From positions 4,095,740-4,159,739 of the forward strand of contig NZ_CP014222.1 in assembly GCF_000969645.2 (NCBI RefSeq): a DNA stretch of 64,000 bases, in the 5' to 3' direction. Below are positions 34,883 to 43,264 of this stretch, one piece after another. The position numbers were made by a program, and so were the translations under genes. The stretch comes from Janthinobacterium sp. B9-8. GTDB taxonomy: Bacteria > Pseudomonadota > Gammaproteobacteria > Burkholderiales > Chitinibacteraceae. Positions within the stretch are counted from its first letter, which is position 1. The number at the start of each line of letters is the position of its first letter. A model generated the notes under the pieces. It ran no database searches, was not told the DNA's origin, and saw only the letters and a list, made by a program, of their open reading frames with translations.

Positions 34883-36199
34883 CTATTCATGATCGTTTTT
34901 GTTTAAATCCATTGCATTCAAAGGTATTCTTAGCGTAAAGCAGCTGCCTTTGTTTACTTCACTTTTTACACTGATTTCACCATGCATTTTTTTCATTAGG
35001 CCAAATGCTAATGAAAGGCCAAGCCCGGTTCCTTTTCCAACCGGTTTGGTTGTAAAAAACGGATCAAATATACGGGTCATATTTTCGGGAGGAATTCCGC
35101 TGCCAGTATCACGTACATCTACATAAATATTATTATCGTGCAAGCGTGTACGGACAAGGATTTTTCCGAATGAATCGATGGCTTGTGCGGCATTCGTTAG
35201 TAAATTAAGAATAACTTGGTTAAATTGTGATCCAATAATTTCTACTTTTGGTAATTCTGCATAATCTAATATTATTTTAGCTTTTGATTCTATTTCATTC
35301 TTTGCCATGCTAATGGTGTTGTCGATGGATTTATTGATATCAACTGGCATCCATTCTCCTGAGTCTACATGGGAGAAATCTTTTAAATCACGTACAATTA
35401 CTTTGACCCGCTCTAGTCCGTCTTTAGATTCTTTAACTAATTCAGGAAAATCTTCACAAATAAAAACTAAATCATGTTTTTTGATAATACTCTGTTTGGT
35501 TTCTTTGCTTATTTTTTCATTGTTTTCATATTCGTCGAGCGCGGAAATTAATTTTGTTGTGTAGTCATTAAGTGTATTTAAATTTGAGCTAATAAAGCCA
35601 ATTGGATTGTTGATTTCATGTGCAACCCCTGCGGCAAGTTGCCCTATCGATGCCATTTTTTCTGCTTGGGCGAGTTGAATTTGTGTTGTTTCAAGACGCT
35701 CAATCAGTAAAGCTTGTGCTTCGGTTTTTTTTTCCAGTTGCATTTCTATTTGTTGTCTGGTTTCCATTTCTTCACGTAATTGCTTATTCATTTCTTCCAA
35801 ATGTATAGTTTTGGCTTTTATTTTTAGGTCGAGTTGTTCCATATTGGCAAATAAATAATTGAGTTGATCCGAGAGTTTACTGAATTCATCGTTACCATAT
35901 ACTTTTAAACGCATATTCCAATCGTGATGGTCATTGATCTGGTTTAAGCCTTCATAAATATCTGACATTGCTTGTACAACACTATTGCTGAGTAAAGAGA
36001 TAAGTATCAGAGCACTGATCAGTATGACAATAAAAGTGCCGGTCATTCTGAGTTTGGCGGCATCCAAGCTCAGGCGGCCATCAGAGGCACACAGGGCGAT
36101 ATATCCTAGAATTAAAGCGCCTGTCATACAGTGAAAAAGTAAAATATAAAAGCGGCTTTGTAAGCTAATTCTTTTCCAGTAACTAAATATAGCCATCAT
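34883..36199 (-). CDS. Membrane histidine kinase with HAMP-like linker
   Basis: A 438-residue kinase with two transmembrane helices (about 15-37 and 53-77) separated by only a short loop, so there is almost no periplasmic sensor. A HAMP-like segment, a long coiled coil (about 125-200), HisKA with GVAHEINNPIGFISSN, and an ATPase domain with NLLTNAAQAI, DTGSGIPPEN and GKGTGLGLSLAFG follow. The start MMAIFSYWKR at 36199 has AAGGAG eight bases upstream. A longer frame to 36247 lacks such a site. A few bases separate it from the GGDEF-EAL gene upstream. Confidence 0.88.
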   Translation of the reverse strand: MMAIFSYWKRISLQSRFYILLFHCMTGALILGYIALCASDGRLSLDAAKLRMTGTFIVILISALILISLLSNSVVQAMSDIYEGLNQINDHHDWNMRLKVYGNDEFSKLSDQLNYLFANMEQLDLKIKAKTIHLEEMNKQLREEMETRQQIEMQLEKKTEAQALLIERLETTQIQLAQAEKMASIGQLAAGVAHEINNPIGFISSNLNTLNDYTTKLISALDEYENNEKISKETKQSIIKKHDLVFICEDFPELVKESKDGLERVKVIVRDLKDFSHVDSGEWMPVDINKSIDNTISMAKNEIESKAKIILDYAELPKVEIIGSQFNQVILNLLTNAAQAIDSFGKILVRTRLHDNNIYVDVRDTGSGIPPENMTRIFDPFFTTKPVGKGTGLGLSLAFGLMKKMHGEISVKSEVNKGSCFTLRIPLNAMDLNKNDHE

Positions 36200-36248
36200 C
36201 GAACTCCTTGGCGATGGATATCGGGTTTTGTTTAAATAGAACAGCACG

Positions 36249-38813
36249 CTAATTGTCCGATTTTATTCTGTTGTTATTCATTCTTTGATCATAGTAGGCA
36301 AATGCGTGCCGCACTTCATCTAATAAATCCTCATCTTCCCAAGGCTTGGTCAGAAATTTAAAAATACCCGCACTATTGATGGCATCGGTGAGCGCGCTGA
36401 GCTCGGTATAGCCAGAGAGCATAATTCTGACGGTGTGTGGATAAAGCTCGCGCACACGCCCAAGAAAATCTGAACCATTCATATGGGGCATGCGCTGGTC
36501 AGAAATAATGACCTGAATAGAATTTAGCCCGAGTAATTCGAGTGCCTCGGCGGCCGAAGTTGCGGTAAAAATCAGATAGCCACTGCGACGAAATAATCGT
36601 TTGAGTGCATTCAGAATATCTTGTTCATCATCAACCAGCAGCAGGCTGCGGGGGGCACTCTCAGTGATTGAGTTTTGAAACGGGTGTTGCCGCGTTTGGC
36701 TGATAAATTCATCAAATGCGATTGCAGTGAGTGGCTTAGAAAAATAATATCCTTGGATCTGGTCACAATTCTGGCGGTGTAGGAAGTGCATCTGGCTTTC
36801 TGTTTCTACCCCTTCGGCCACTACATTTAATCGCATACTATGCGCCATGCTGATAATGGCAATGGCAATCATTGCATCATTAGGCTCGGTAATGACGTTT
36901 TGAATAAATGATCTGTCTATTTTAAGGGTGTCAAAAGGGAATTGCTTCAGATAGCTCAGGCTTGAATAACCTGTGCCAAAGTCATCCATTGCCAGCGTTA
37001 CACCTAGCTGTTTGAGCCGCTTTAAGTAGACAATTGCGGCATCCAGATTTTGTACGACAACGGACTCGGTTAGCTCTAGCTCTAAATATTTGCCGTCTAG
37101 TTGGGCATTTTGCAAAGCGGCAGTGATGATTTCTACAATATTGTCTTGCCGGAATTGTAGCGCAGATAAATTAACGGCGATTGAGAGCGGAAGTTTTTCG
37201 TGCCACTTTTTAGCTTGCTTGCACGCTTCATTCAGTACCCATTCTCCAATAGGCAAAATCATGCCTGATTCTTCGGCAAAAGGAATAAATTGAATCGGCT
37301 GTATTTGCCCCATCTCTGGGTGTTGCCAGCGGATTAAGGCTTCTGCTCCGACAAGCGCGCCAGAAAAAAGGTCTATTTTGGGTTGGTAATAGAGTTCAAA
37401 TTCATTCCGTACCAAGGCATTTCTTAAGGCGGATTCCATTTCTAGAATCCGGGTGGCACGCTGATTCATTTCTGGTGCAAAAAAGCGGAAATGATTACGG
37501 CCATTTTCTTTGACTTGGTAAAGAGCAACATCAGCCCGGCGCAATAATGAATCTGCATCCATGCCATCGTCCGGAGAAAAGCTGATACCAATGCTGGGCG
37601 TTACAAATAGCTCGGCCTGCTCGATGGTGTAAGGGGCAGACAGGGTACTTAATACTTTTCTGGCGACTGTGGCTGCATCTTCTTTGGCCACCAGATCGGT
37701 GACGATGGCAAATTCATCACCTCCCATGCGGGCAACGGTATCACCGGCACGCATAAGCGATTCTAGCCGCGTGGCAACCAGTTTCAGCAAGATGTCGCCG
37801 ACAGCATGCCCCAGGCTATCGTTGATATTTTTAAACCGATCCAGATCAATTAATAAAATAGCCGCAATGCTGTCGTAGCGCTGGCTGCGGGTAATGGCGC
37901 ATGCCAGCCGGTCATTAAGTAAGGCGCGGTTTGCCAGCCCTGTGAGCGGGTCATGAGTAGCCAGCTGAGCCAGTTGGGTTTCTCGACGCAGCCTTTCGCT
38001 TACATCATTAAATATGCTGATGTAGTGGCTGGTTTTACCTTGTTCATCCAGCAATGGCGCGATAAAAAGCTCATTGGCAAAGGGGGACCCATCTTTGCGA
38101 AAACACTGCAAAATAGAATGGCCTGTGCCGTGATTACGCAGGATACGGCGTATGACTTCCAACTCTGGCTGGTCGAGTTTATTGCCGAGCAGGAGCCGGC
38201 CATTGTGGCCAATCATTTCTGTAGCACTGTAACCGGTGATTCTTTCAAAGGCGGGGTTTACATATAGAACGGGGTGGGTGTCGATCCGCGAATCGCTAAT
38301 CATGACGGCATTGGCTGAGGATTCTACGGCGCGCTTAAATAGCTCTAATGGTTGCTCTGAATAAGCAAGCGCTGATAGCGGGTCTTGTACTTGAGGGGGC
38401 GATGTAACAGGGTTGTTTTTTAAAGTATGTCCTAGTGGCAGTGATCTTGGTACAGCATGTTGCTTGAGCAGCTGTTCTAGCGTGCTTATCAGCGAGCCGG
38501 GGTCACAGGGCCAGCGTAATGTGGTGGTGTGTGCTTTGTCGCTGCATGATAAGCAAGCGGGTTCTTCCCCATGAAGCAGCAACATGGGGACGCCCAAAGT
38601 CAGTTCGCTGGCGAGCTTGCAGCAAGGGGGAGGTAATGATCGGGGCTGGCTGTGCACGATGACCAAGTCAATATGCTGCGAGCAAAGAGTGAGGGCTTTG
38701 TTGGCGTCTTTAGCTTCAATAACCATATAGCCCGCCGAATTCAATAATTCCGAGCTGAATTGAAGCTGCTCCGGGTCGTCACAGATATTTAAGATGGTCG
38801 CTATATTTGCCAC
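36249..38813 (-). CDS. PAS-GGDEF-EAL-REC hybrid cyclic di-GMP protein
   Basis: An 854-residue cytoplasmic protein. Domains in order: a degenerate receiver (about 1-115, LVIVHSQPR where the Asp should be), PAS/PAC (about 155-270), GGDEF (about 275-440, RMGGDEFAIV intact), EAL (about 455-705, GAEALIRW, ELTES, DDFGTGYSSLSYL, LKIDRSF all intact) and a C-terminal receiver (about 725-845, ISDQRMPHMNG, LTKPWEDE). It could both make and break down cyclic di-GMP under control of phosphorylation at the C-terminal receiver. It opens the signalling block. A palindrome lies 35 bases upstream of the start. Confidence 0.93.
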   Translation of the reverse strand: MANIATILNICDDPEQLQFSSELLNSAGYMVIEAKDANKALTLCSQHIDLVIVHSQPRSLPPPCCKLASELTLGVPMLLLHGEEPACLSCSDKAHTTTLRWPCDPGSLISTLEQLLKQHAVPRSLPLGHTLKNNPVTSPPQVQDPLSALAYSEQPLELFKRAVESSANAVMISDSRIDTHPVLYVNPAFERITGYSATEMIGHNGRLLLGNKLDQPELEVIRRILRNHGTGHSILQCFRKDGSPFANELFIAPLLDEQGKTSHYISIFNDVSERLRRETQLAQLATHDPLTGLANRALLNDRLACAITRSQRYDSIAAILLIDLDRFKNINDSLGHAVGDILLKLVATRLESLMRAGDTVARMGGDEFAIVTDLVAKEDAATVARKVLSTLSAPYTIEQAELFVTPSIGISFSPDDGMDADSLLRRADVALYQVKENGRNHFRFFAPEMNQRATRILEMESALRNALVRNEFELYYQPKIDLFSGALVGAEALIRWQHPEMGQIQPIQFIPFAEESGMILPIGEWVLNEACKQAKKWHEKLPLSIAVNLSALQFRQDNIVEIITAALQNAQLDGKYLELELTESVVVQNLDAAIVYLKRLKQLGVTLAMDDFGTGYSSLSYLKQFPFDTLKIDRSFIQNVITEPNDAMIAIAIISMAHSMRLNVVAEGVETESQMHFLHRQNCDQIQGYYFSKPLTAIAFDEFISQTRQHPFQNSITESAPRSLLLVDDEQDILNALKRLFRRSGYLIFTATSAAEALELLGLNSIQVIISDQRMPHMNGSDFLGRVRELYPHTVRIMLSGYTELSALTDAINSAGIFKFLTKPWEDEDLLDEVRHAFAYYDQRMNNNRIKSDN

Positions 38814-38847
38814 AGCACCCCCCTAGGACGAGCGCGGACTAAAAAAT

Positions 38848-38865
38848 ACTTTCATAATTGAAAGT
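38848..38865. promoter_or_regulatory. Palindrome upstream of the GGDEF-EAL gene
   Basis: ACTTTCATAATTGAAAGT: 7-bp perfect arms around TAAT, lying 35 bases before the start codon. The size and symmetry suit an operator for a dimeric regulator. The binding protein is unknown. Confidence 0.35.
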
Positions 38866-39233
38866 GCCACACTCATGCATAAGGGGTGGGCTGTTGTTTT
38901 TTTATCAATTATTTAAGGTCGTCTCATATTTATAGAATCATAAGCAGATTTTGCTAGCCATTTATTTACTATTTTCTTAAGTACTATGGCTGGTAAGTAT
39001 CTGTTTAATTTTGTTTGAAATGATCGTTTTGTTAATTGGGAAGAGTAAGTTTTGGATTTGTGCTGATTTTTTTATGTCATAAGCATTAAATGGTTTGCTA
39101 CTTAAGCGGGGATCAGACTTGCTTGTGCTTTTTTAAAAGGACAATCAATCATTTTGGCAGGTATGCGATTTGTTTTTTATTAGGATTTATTAGAAGTATA
39201 TTTAATAGGCGATGTTTTATAGAACAAAGCAAT

Positions 39234-39267
39234 AAAAAAAGCGGCAGGTTGCCCTGTCCGCTTTTTT
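39234..39267 (-). terminator. Terminator of the pet operon
   Basis: The stem AAAAAAGCGG / CCGCTTTTTT (arms 39235-39244 and 39258-39267), with an inner CAGG/CCTG pairing, lies just downstream of the petC stop on the minus strand. Confidence 0.85.
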
Positions 39268-39284
39268 ATCAATACATAGTGCGT

Positions 39285-40031
39285 TTAATGAATATCGCGC
39301 CAGTATTCTTTTTTTAGCATATAGCTAATTGGAATCATAAAGAACAAGAGGAATAGCAACACGCCATAGCCAATTTGCTCTCGTTTAACTTGGCCTGGTT
39401 CGCCCATATAAACCATATAGTTCACCAGATCAGCAACGCGATGGTCGAATTCGGTTTGATCAAATTCGCCATTTTCTGCAGTTTTGGTGAGGCTGCCTGA
39501 TTTAACAAGCTTCAGCTTTTTGTGTTCGCCTTCAACTTCTAACACCTGCTGTCCTTGCAAATCCCACAAGACATTCGGCATCCCTACATCCGGGAATGTT
39601 AGGTTGTTCCAGCCAGTAGGCCGAGCACTGTCACGGTAAAAGCTGCGCAGATAGGTGTAGAGGTAATCTGCACCACGTGAGCGCGAGATCACTGATAGAT
39701 CTGGCGGGGTTGAACCAAACCAAACTTTGGCGTCTTTGGCTTGCATCGACACCTTCATCAAATCACCTATTTTTTCGGTAGGGAACATCAGATTGGTTTC
39801 GATCTGGTCTTCCGTCAGGCCGATGTCTTGCAGGCGGTTGTAGCGCATCGCTACCGCACCGTGACAGGATAGGCAGTAATTGGCGAAGGTTTGCGCACCC
39901 CGTTGCAGGCTTTCGGTATCGCGCAGATTAATCGGCGCTTTATCTAGATGAATACCACCAGTCGCGGCATGGCTGCCAAAGCTGACGCTGGCTAAGAGGG
40001 TAAACAGCAGTGTATTGAGTATCTTTTTCAT
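39285..40031 (-). CDS. petC: Cytochrome c1 of the bc1 complex
   Basis: Membrane-anchored c-type cytochrome of ubiquinol-cytochrome c reductase. It has a signal peptide (MKKILNTLLFTLLASVSFGSHA), a heme site CLSCH near residue 53 and a C-terminal transmembrane anchor (YGVLLFLLFFMIPISYML, about residue 225), with an axial Met in the region before it. The length is 248 residues. It is the last gene of petABC, 12 bases after petB. Confidence 0.96.
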   Translation of the reverse strand: MKKILNTLLFTLLASVSFGSHAATGGIHLDKAPINLRDTESLQRGAQTFANYCLSCHGAVAMRYNRLQDIGLTEDQIETNLMFPTEKIGDLMKVSMQAKDAKVWFGSTPPDLSVISRSRGADYLYTYLRSFYRDSARPTGWNNLTFPDVGMPNVLWDLQGQQVLEVEGEHKKLKLVKSGSLTKTAENGEFDQTEFDHRVADLVNYMVYMGEPGQVKREQIGYGVLLFLLFFMIPISYMLKKEYWRDIH

Positions 40032-40043
40032 GGTGTCCTCCTC

Positions 40044-41318
40044 TTAGTGCATCGTTACGCGGTCAGGAACCGGCTTGGTTTTATCAATCTTGGTGTAATA
40101 CGGCATGGCCAAGAAGAAGACAAAGTAGATTACCGACAGCACCTGTGCGATCACAGTACGCACATTGGTCGAAGGTAATGCGCCCAAGATACCCAGGCCA
40201 ACAAAGGCAATCACAAACAAAGCCAGCATGGTTTTGTAAATCGGGCCACGGTAGCGAACTGACTTCACGGGGGATTTATCCAGCCAAGGTAAAGCGGCAA
40301 TAATCATCGTTGCCGCACCCATGGCCAGTACGCCCCAAACTTGTGTACCAAAGAAGGATGGTACAGCGCGCAAGATGGCGTAAAACGGGGTGAAGTACCA
40401 AACCGGTGCAATATGTGCAGGAGTTTTCAGTGCATCTGCCGGATCAAAGTTCGGGTGCTCAAGGAAGTAGCCGCCCATTTCCGGCGCAAAAAAGATAATT
40501 GCGCTGAATACGGCTAAGAACACCGATACACCGAAGATATCTTTAACGGTGTAATAAGGGTGGAAAGGAATCCCGTCGAGTGGAATACCTGTCTTAGGAT
40601 CTTTCTTTTTCTTAATTTCAACGCCGTCAGGGTTGTTCGAGCCTACTTCGTGCAGAGCAACAATGTGAGCTACAACCAATGCCAGAATAACCAGTGGCAG
40701 CGCAATCACATGCAGCGCAAAGAAGCGGTTTAGTGTGGCATCAGACACCACAAAGTCACCACGAATCAGTACCGATAAATCGGGGCCGATCACAGGGATT
40801 GAAGCAAACAAGTTAACAATAACCTGAGCACCCCAGAATGACATCTGCCCCCAAGGCAGCAAATAGCCTAAGAATGCTTCGGCCATCAGGCATAGATAAA
40901 TCATCATGCCGAATACCCAGATTAACTCACGCGGTTTTTGGTAAGAACCATAAATTAAGCCGCGGAACATATGCAGGTAAACCACCACAAAGAACATCGA
41001 TGCGCCAGTAGAGTGCATATAGCGAATCAGCCAGCCGCCGGCCACATCCCGCATGATGTACTCGACAGAAGCAAAAGCGACAGAGATATTCGTGCCCGGA
41101 ATTAAAGAGCCGTCTGGCTTGTAGTTCATGGTGAGGAAAATGCCGGTGACAATTTGAATCACCAGTACCAACATCGCCAAAGAACCAAAGAAATACCAGA
41201 AATTAAAGTTTTTTGGTGCGTAGTATTCGGAAATATGTGCTTTCCAGGTTGACGTAAGCGGGAATCGCTCGTCAACCCAGTTGAGGGCCTGCTGCCCTAT
41301 TTCTTGTGCTTTGCTCAT
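40044..41318 (-). CDS. petB: Cytochrome b of the bc1 complex
   Basis: Core membrane subunit that binds two b hemes and both quinone sites. The 424-residue protein has eight or nine transmembrane helices. The heme-binding His pairs are seen in RYMHSTGAS and FALHVIALP, with GYLLPWGQMSFWGA and the quinol-site block PVWYFTPFYAILR (PEWY in most homologues, here PVWY). The gap to petA is 10 bases. The Glu-to-Val change in the PEWY motif is seen in some proteobacterial relatives and is worth noting only as a variant. Confidence 0.96.
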   Translation of the reverse strand: MSKAQEIGQQALNWVDERFPLTSTWKAHISEYYAPKNFNFWYFFGSLAMLVLVIQIVTGIFLTMNYKPDGSLIPGTNISVAFASVEYIMRDVAGGWLIRYMHSTGASMFFVVVYLHMFRGLIYGSYQKPRELIWVFGMMIYLCLMAEAFLGYLLPWGQMSFWGAQVIVNLFASIPVIGPDLSVLIRGDFVVSDATLNRFFALHVIALPLVILALVVAHIVALHEVGSNNPDGVEIKKKKDPKTGIPLDGIPFHPYYTVKDIFGVSVFLAVFSAIIFFAPEMGGYFLEHPNFDPADALKTPAHIAPVWYFTPFYAILRAVPSFFGTQVWGVLAMGAATMIIAALPWLDKSPVKSVRYRGPIYKTMLALFVIAFVGLGILGALPSTNVRTVIAQVLSVIYFVFFLAMPYYTKIDKTKPVPDRVTMH

Positions 41319-41328
41319 GGGTCAGCCT

Positions 41329-41913
41329 CTATTTATCGTCGCCAATCAACAACCGCGCTTCGGTAAGGTACTTGTGCGGTGGGATGTCGAGGTTTTTCGG
41401 AGCTGGAACGCCAGAATATACGCGGCCAGCGAGGTCGAATTTGGAGCCATGGCATGGGCAGTAAAAGCCCCCTAACCATTCTGGGCCTAAATCGGCAGGA
41501 GCCAGATCCGGACGGAAGGTTGGCGAACAGCCCAAGTGCGTACAGACGCCTAGTGCAATCCAAATTTCAGGCTTAATTGAACGTACTGCGTTGTTGCAAT
41601 ATTCTGGTTGATCGCTGCCTAATGATTTTGGATCGGTTAGCTTACCGTCGAGCTTTGGTAAGTTAGCCAGCATTTCAGGCGTGCGTTTTACAACCCAAAC
41701 CGGCTTACCCCGCCATTCGGTGGTCACTTGCTGGCCCAGTTCAAGCTTACTGATATCCAATTCTACGGGGGCACCCGCGGCCTTGGCTCGCTCGGAAGGA
41801 AAAAAACTGGCGATAAAAGGCGTGGCTACACCCGCCCCTGCTACCGCTCCGGCTACACCCGTGGCGATCAGCAGGAATCGCCGTTTGCTGTTATCTACTT
41901 GCTGGTCACTCAT
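41329..41913 (-). CDS. petA: Rieske iron-sulfur protein of the bc1 complex
   Basis: Periplasmic [2Fe-2S] subunit held by an N-terminal helix. [17 protein letters not shown] is a twin-arginine-type anchor (about residues 10-30). The cluster motifs CTHLGC and CPCHGS supply the two Cys and two His. The length is 194 residues. It is the first gene of the minus-strand petABC operon. The small lipoprotein and Nif3-like genes upstream read in the same direction. Confidence 0.97.
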   Translation of the reverse strand: MSDQQVDNSKRRFLLIATGVAGAVAGAGVATPFIASFFPSERAKAAGAPVELDISKLELGQQVTTEWRGKPVWVVKRTPEMLANLPKLDGKLTDPKSLGSDQPEYCNNAVRSIKPEIWIALGVCTHLGCSPTFRPDLAPADLGPEWLGGFYCPCHGSKFDLAGRVYSGVPAPKNLDIPPHKYLTEARLLIGDDK

Positions 41914-42023
41914 AACCCAATCCCTGATTGACGGCTAAAACCACCAAATTCTACCTGAAACGACAGGGGAACTTAAAGCTTTGCGCGCATGTCTTCGATA
42001 ATCTTTCTTGCCCGTGCCTAGGC

Positions 42024-42491
42024 TTAGGGCTTAGAACGAGCGTAAGTCTGCAATTCTTCAGCGATTTTATCGGCGACAGCCGATGTAATTTCGCTGACAC
42101 TTTCACGTGAAGTACCGGGCGCAGTAATTTGCCAAACGCGGGCAGAAAGCTGCAAACCGCCGTCAACTTGTGCAATCTGATAGCTCATTCTAGCTTCGGT
42201 TGCCTGCGTGACATTCGGAATTTGCATGCTGAATTCTAGACGCTGAGCTGTTCTGCGCTTGAGCTGCATGCCTTTTTGTTTTCGGTATTGCACGATGTCA
42301 TCAAAAATAGCGCGAGCTTGTCGCTCTTTGATCACAATACTGGGTAAAGCTAAGCTGGCATCTGGCGTATTTGCTGGGATTGGTTTGCTTGCGTCGGGAA
42401 AGGGCGACGTGCTCGGTGTTTGGGGGGCCGGGGAGCTGGCGCATGCAGAGAGCAGGGCTAAGGTGGCTAGGGAGATTAAAAAACGTTTCAT
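42024..42491 (-). CDS. Small predicted lipoprotein
   Basis: A 155-residue exported protein with a lipobox (MKRFLISLATLALLSAC) and then a Pro/Ser/Thr-rich tether. The rest (about 50-155) is a compact alpha/beta domain that I do not recognise. It includes RARAIFDDIVQYRKQKGMQLKRR and an ending RSKP. Its ATG overlaps the stop of the Nif3-like gene (TAATG), so the two are co-transcribed. PetA follows 110 bases downstream. Function unknown. Confidence 0.72.
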   Translation of the reverse strand: MKRFLISLATLALLSACASSPAPQTPSTSPFPDASKPIPANTPDASLALPSIVIKERQARAIFDDIVQYRKQKGMQLKRRTAQRLEFSMQIPNVTQATEARMSYQIAQVDGGLQLSARVWQITAPGTSRESVSEITSAVADKIAEELQTYARSKP

Positions 42492-43243
42492 TAGACGGGA
42501 TTCTCTAGGTCAAGATGAATATGTTCTAGCCCATATTGGCTGGCTAAGTGTTGCCCCAATGCTTCAATGCCATAGCGCTCGGTAGCATGATGGCCTGCGG
42601 CGATATAGCTCACTCCGCTTTCACGGGCTAAGTGGGTTACAAATTCGGATGCTTCACCGGTGATAAAGCAATCGATGTTTAAATGAGCGGCTTCATGGAA
42701 GAAACTTTGCGCGCCACCCGTGCACCAAGCCACCCTCTTGATAATTTGCTCAGCAGGGCCAATGACAAGGGGGAGGCGTTGTAATTGCGCATCAATTTGC
42801 AGTGTAAATTCTGCCAAAGTCAGCGGAGTTTCAAGCTCGCCAAGCCAGCCGAGTTGCTGATCTCCAAAGCGACCAGAGCCAATAAGGCCTAATTTTTTGC
42901 CAAGTTGTGCGTTATTGCCTAGGGTTGGGTGAGCATCAAGCGGCAGGTGGTAGGCCAGTAAATTAAGGTCATTGGCTAATAGCTTGGCGATGCGGGTCTT
43001 TTTGTTGCGTGTAATACAGGCGTTTTCACCTTTCCAGAAAAAGCCGTGGTGCACTAGTAAGGCATCGGCATTTAAGTCAATTGCAGCATCAATCAATGCC
43101 TGTGAGGCAGTGACGCCAGTTACAATACGCTGTACGTTTTTTCGGCCTTCAATTTGCAGGCCATTTGGGCAGTAGTCACGCCAAGTGTCTACGAGCAGCA
43201 GTTGTCCGATATAATTTTCTAGATCTTGTCGTGCTATGGGCAT
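42491..43243 (-). CDS. Nif3-like dinuclear metal-centre protein
   Basis: A 250-residue member of the Nif3/YbgI family, toroid-forming proteins with a two-metal site and a possible GTP cyclohydrolase I-like or hydrolase role. Metal ligands are seen in LLVHHGFFW (His-His near residue 65), in the DAHP of LPLDAHPTLGN and in the C-terminal AGHHATERYG. Its start lies 22 bases from the divergent protease gene. In many betaproteobacteria this gene is found next to a DegQ-like gene and the pet operon, as here. Confidence 0.9.
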   Translation of the reverse strand: MPIARQDLENYIGQLLLVDTWRDYCPNGLQIEGRKNVQRIVTGVTASQALIDAAIDLNADALLVHHGFFWKGENACITRNKKTRIAKLLANDLNLLAYHLPLDAHPTLGNNAQLGKKLGLIGSGRFGDQQLGWLGELETPLTLAEFTLQIDAQLQRLPLVIGPAEQIIKRVAWCTGGAQSFFHEAAHLNIDCFITGEASEFVTHLARESGVSYIAAGHHATERYGIEALGQHLASQYGLEHIHLDLENPV

Positions 43244-43264
43244 ATCAACAGCGCCTTGGAAAAC

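Larger units (their letters stand above)
38814..39284. other. AT-rich intergenic region, petC / signalling block
   Basis: A 471-base, AT-rich stretch with no gene I can support. It holds the terminator of the pet operon at its right end, a palindrome at its left end next to the GGDEF-EAL gene, and presumably that gene's promoter. An open frame at 39090-39317 has no ribosome-binding site and runs over the terminator, so it is not called. The composition differs from the flanking pet genes and may mark where the signalling block joined the pet-ssp neighbourhood. Confidence 0.5.

Noticed and set aside
37953-38267. Plus-strand frame of 104 codons opposite the GGDEF-EAL gene
   Set aside because: It lies wholly antisense to the PAS and GGDEF coding region and has no own signals.
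38855-38885. Possible sigma-54 promoter (TGGCAC on the minus strand) before the GGDEF-EAL gene
   Set aside because: The -12 element (TTGCA) is missing at the required spacing. The sequence there reads TTATG.
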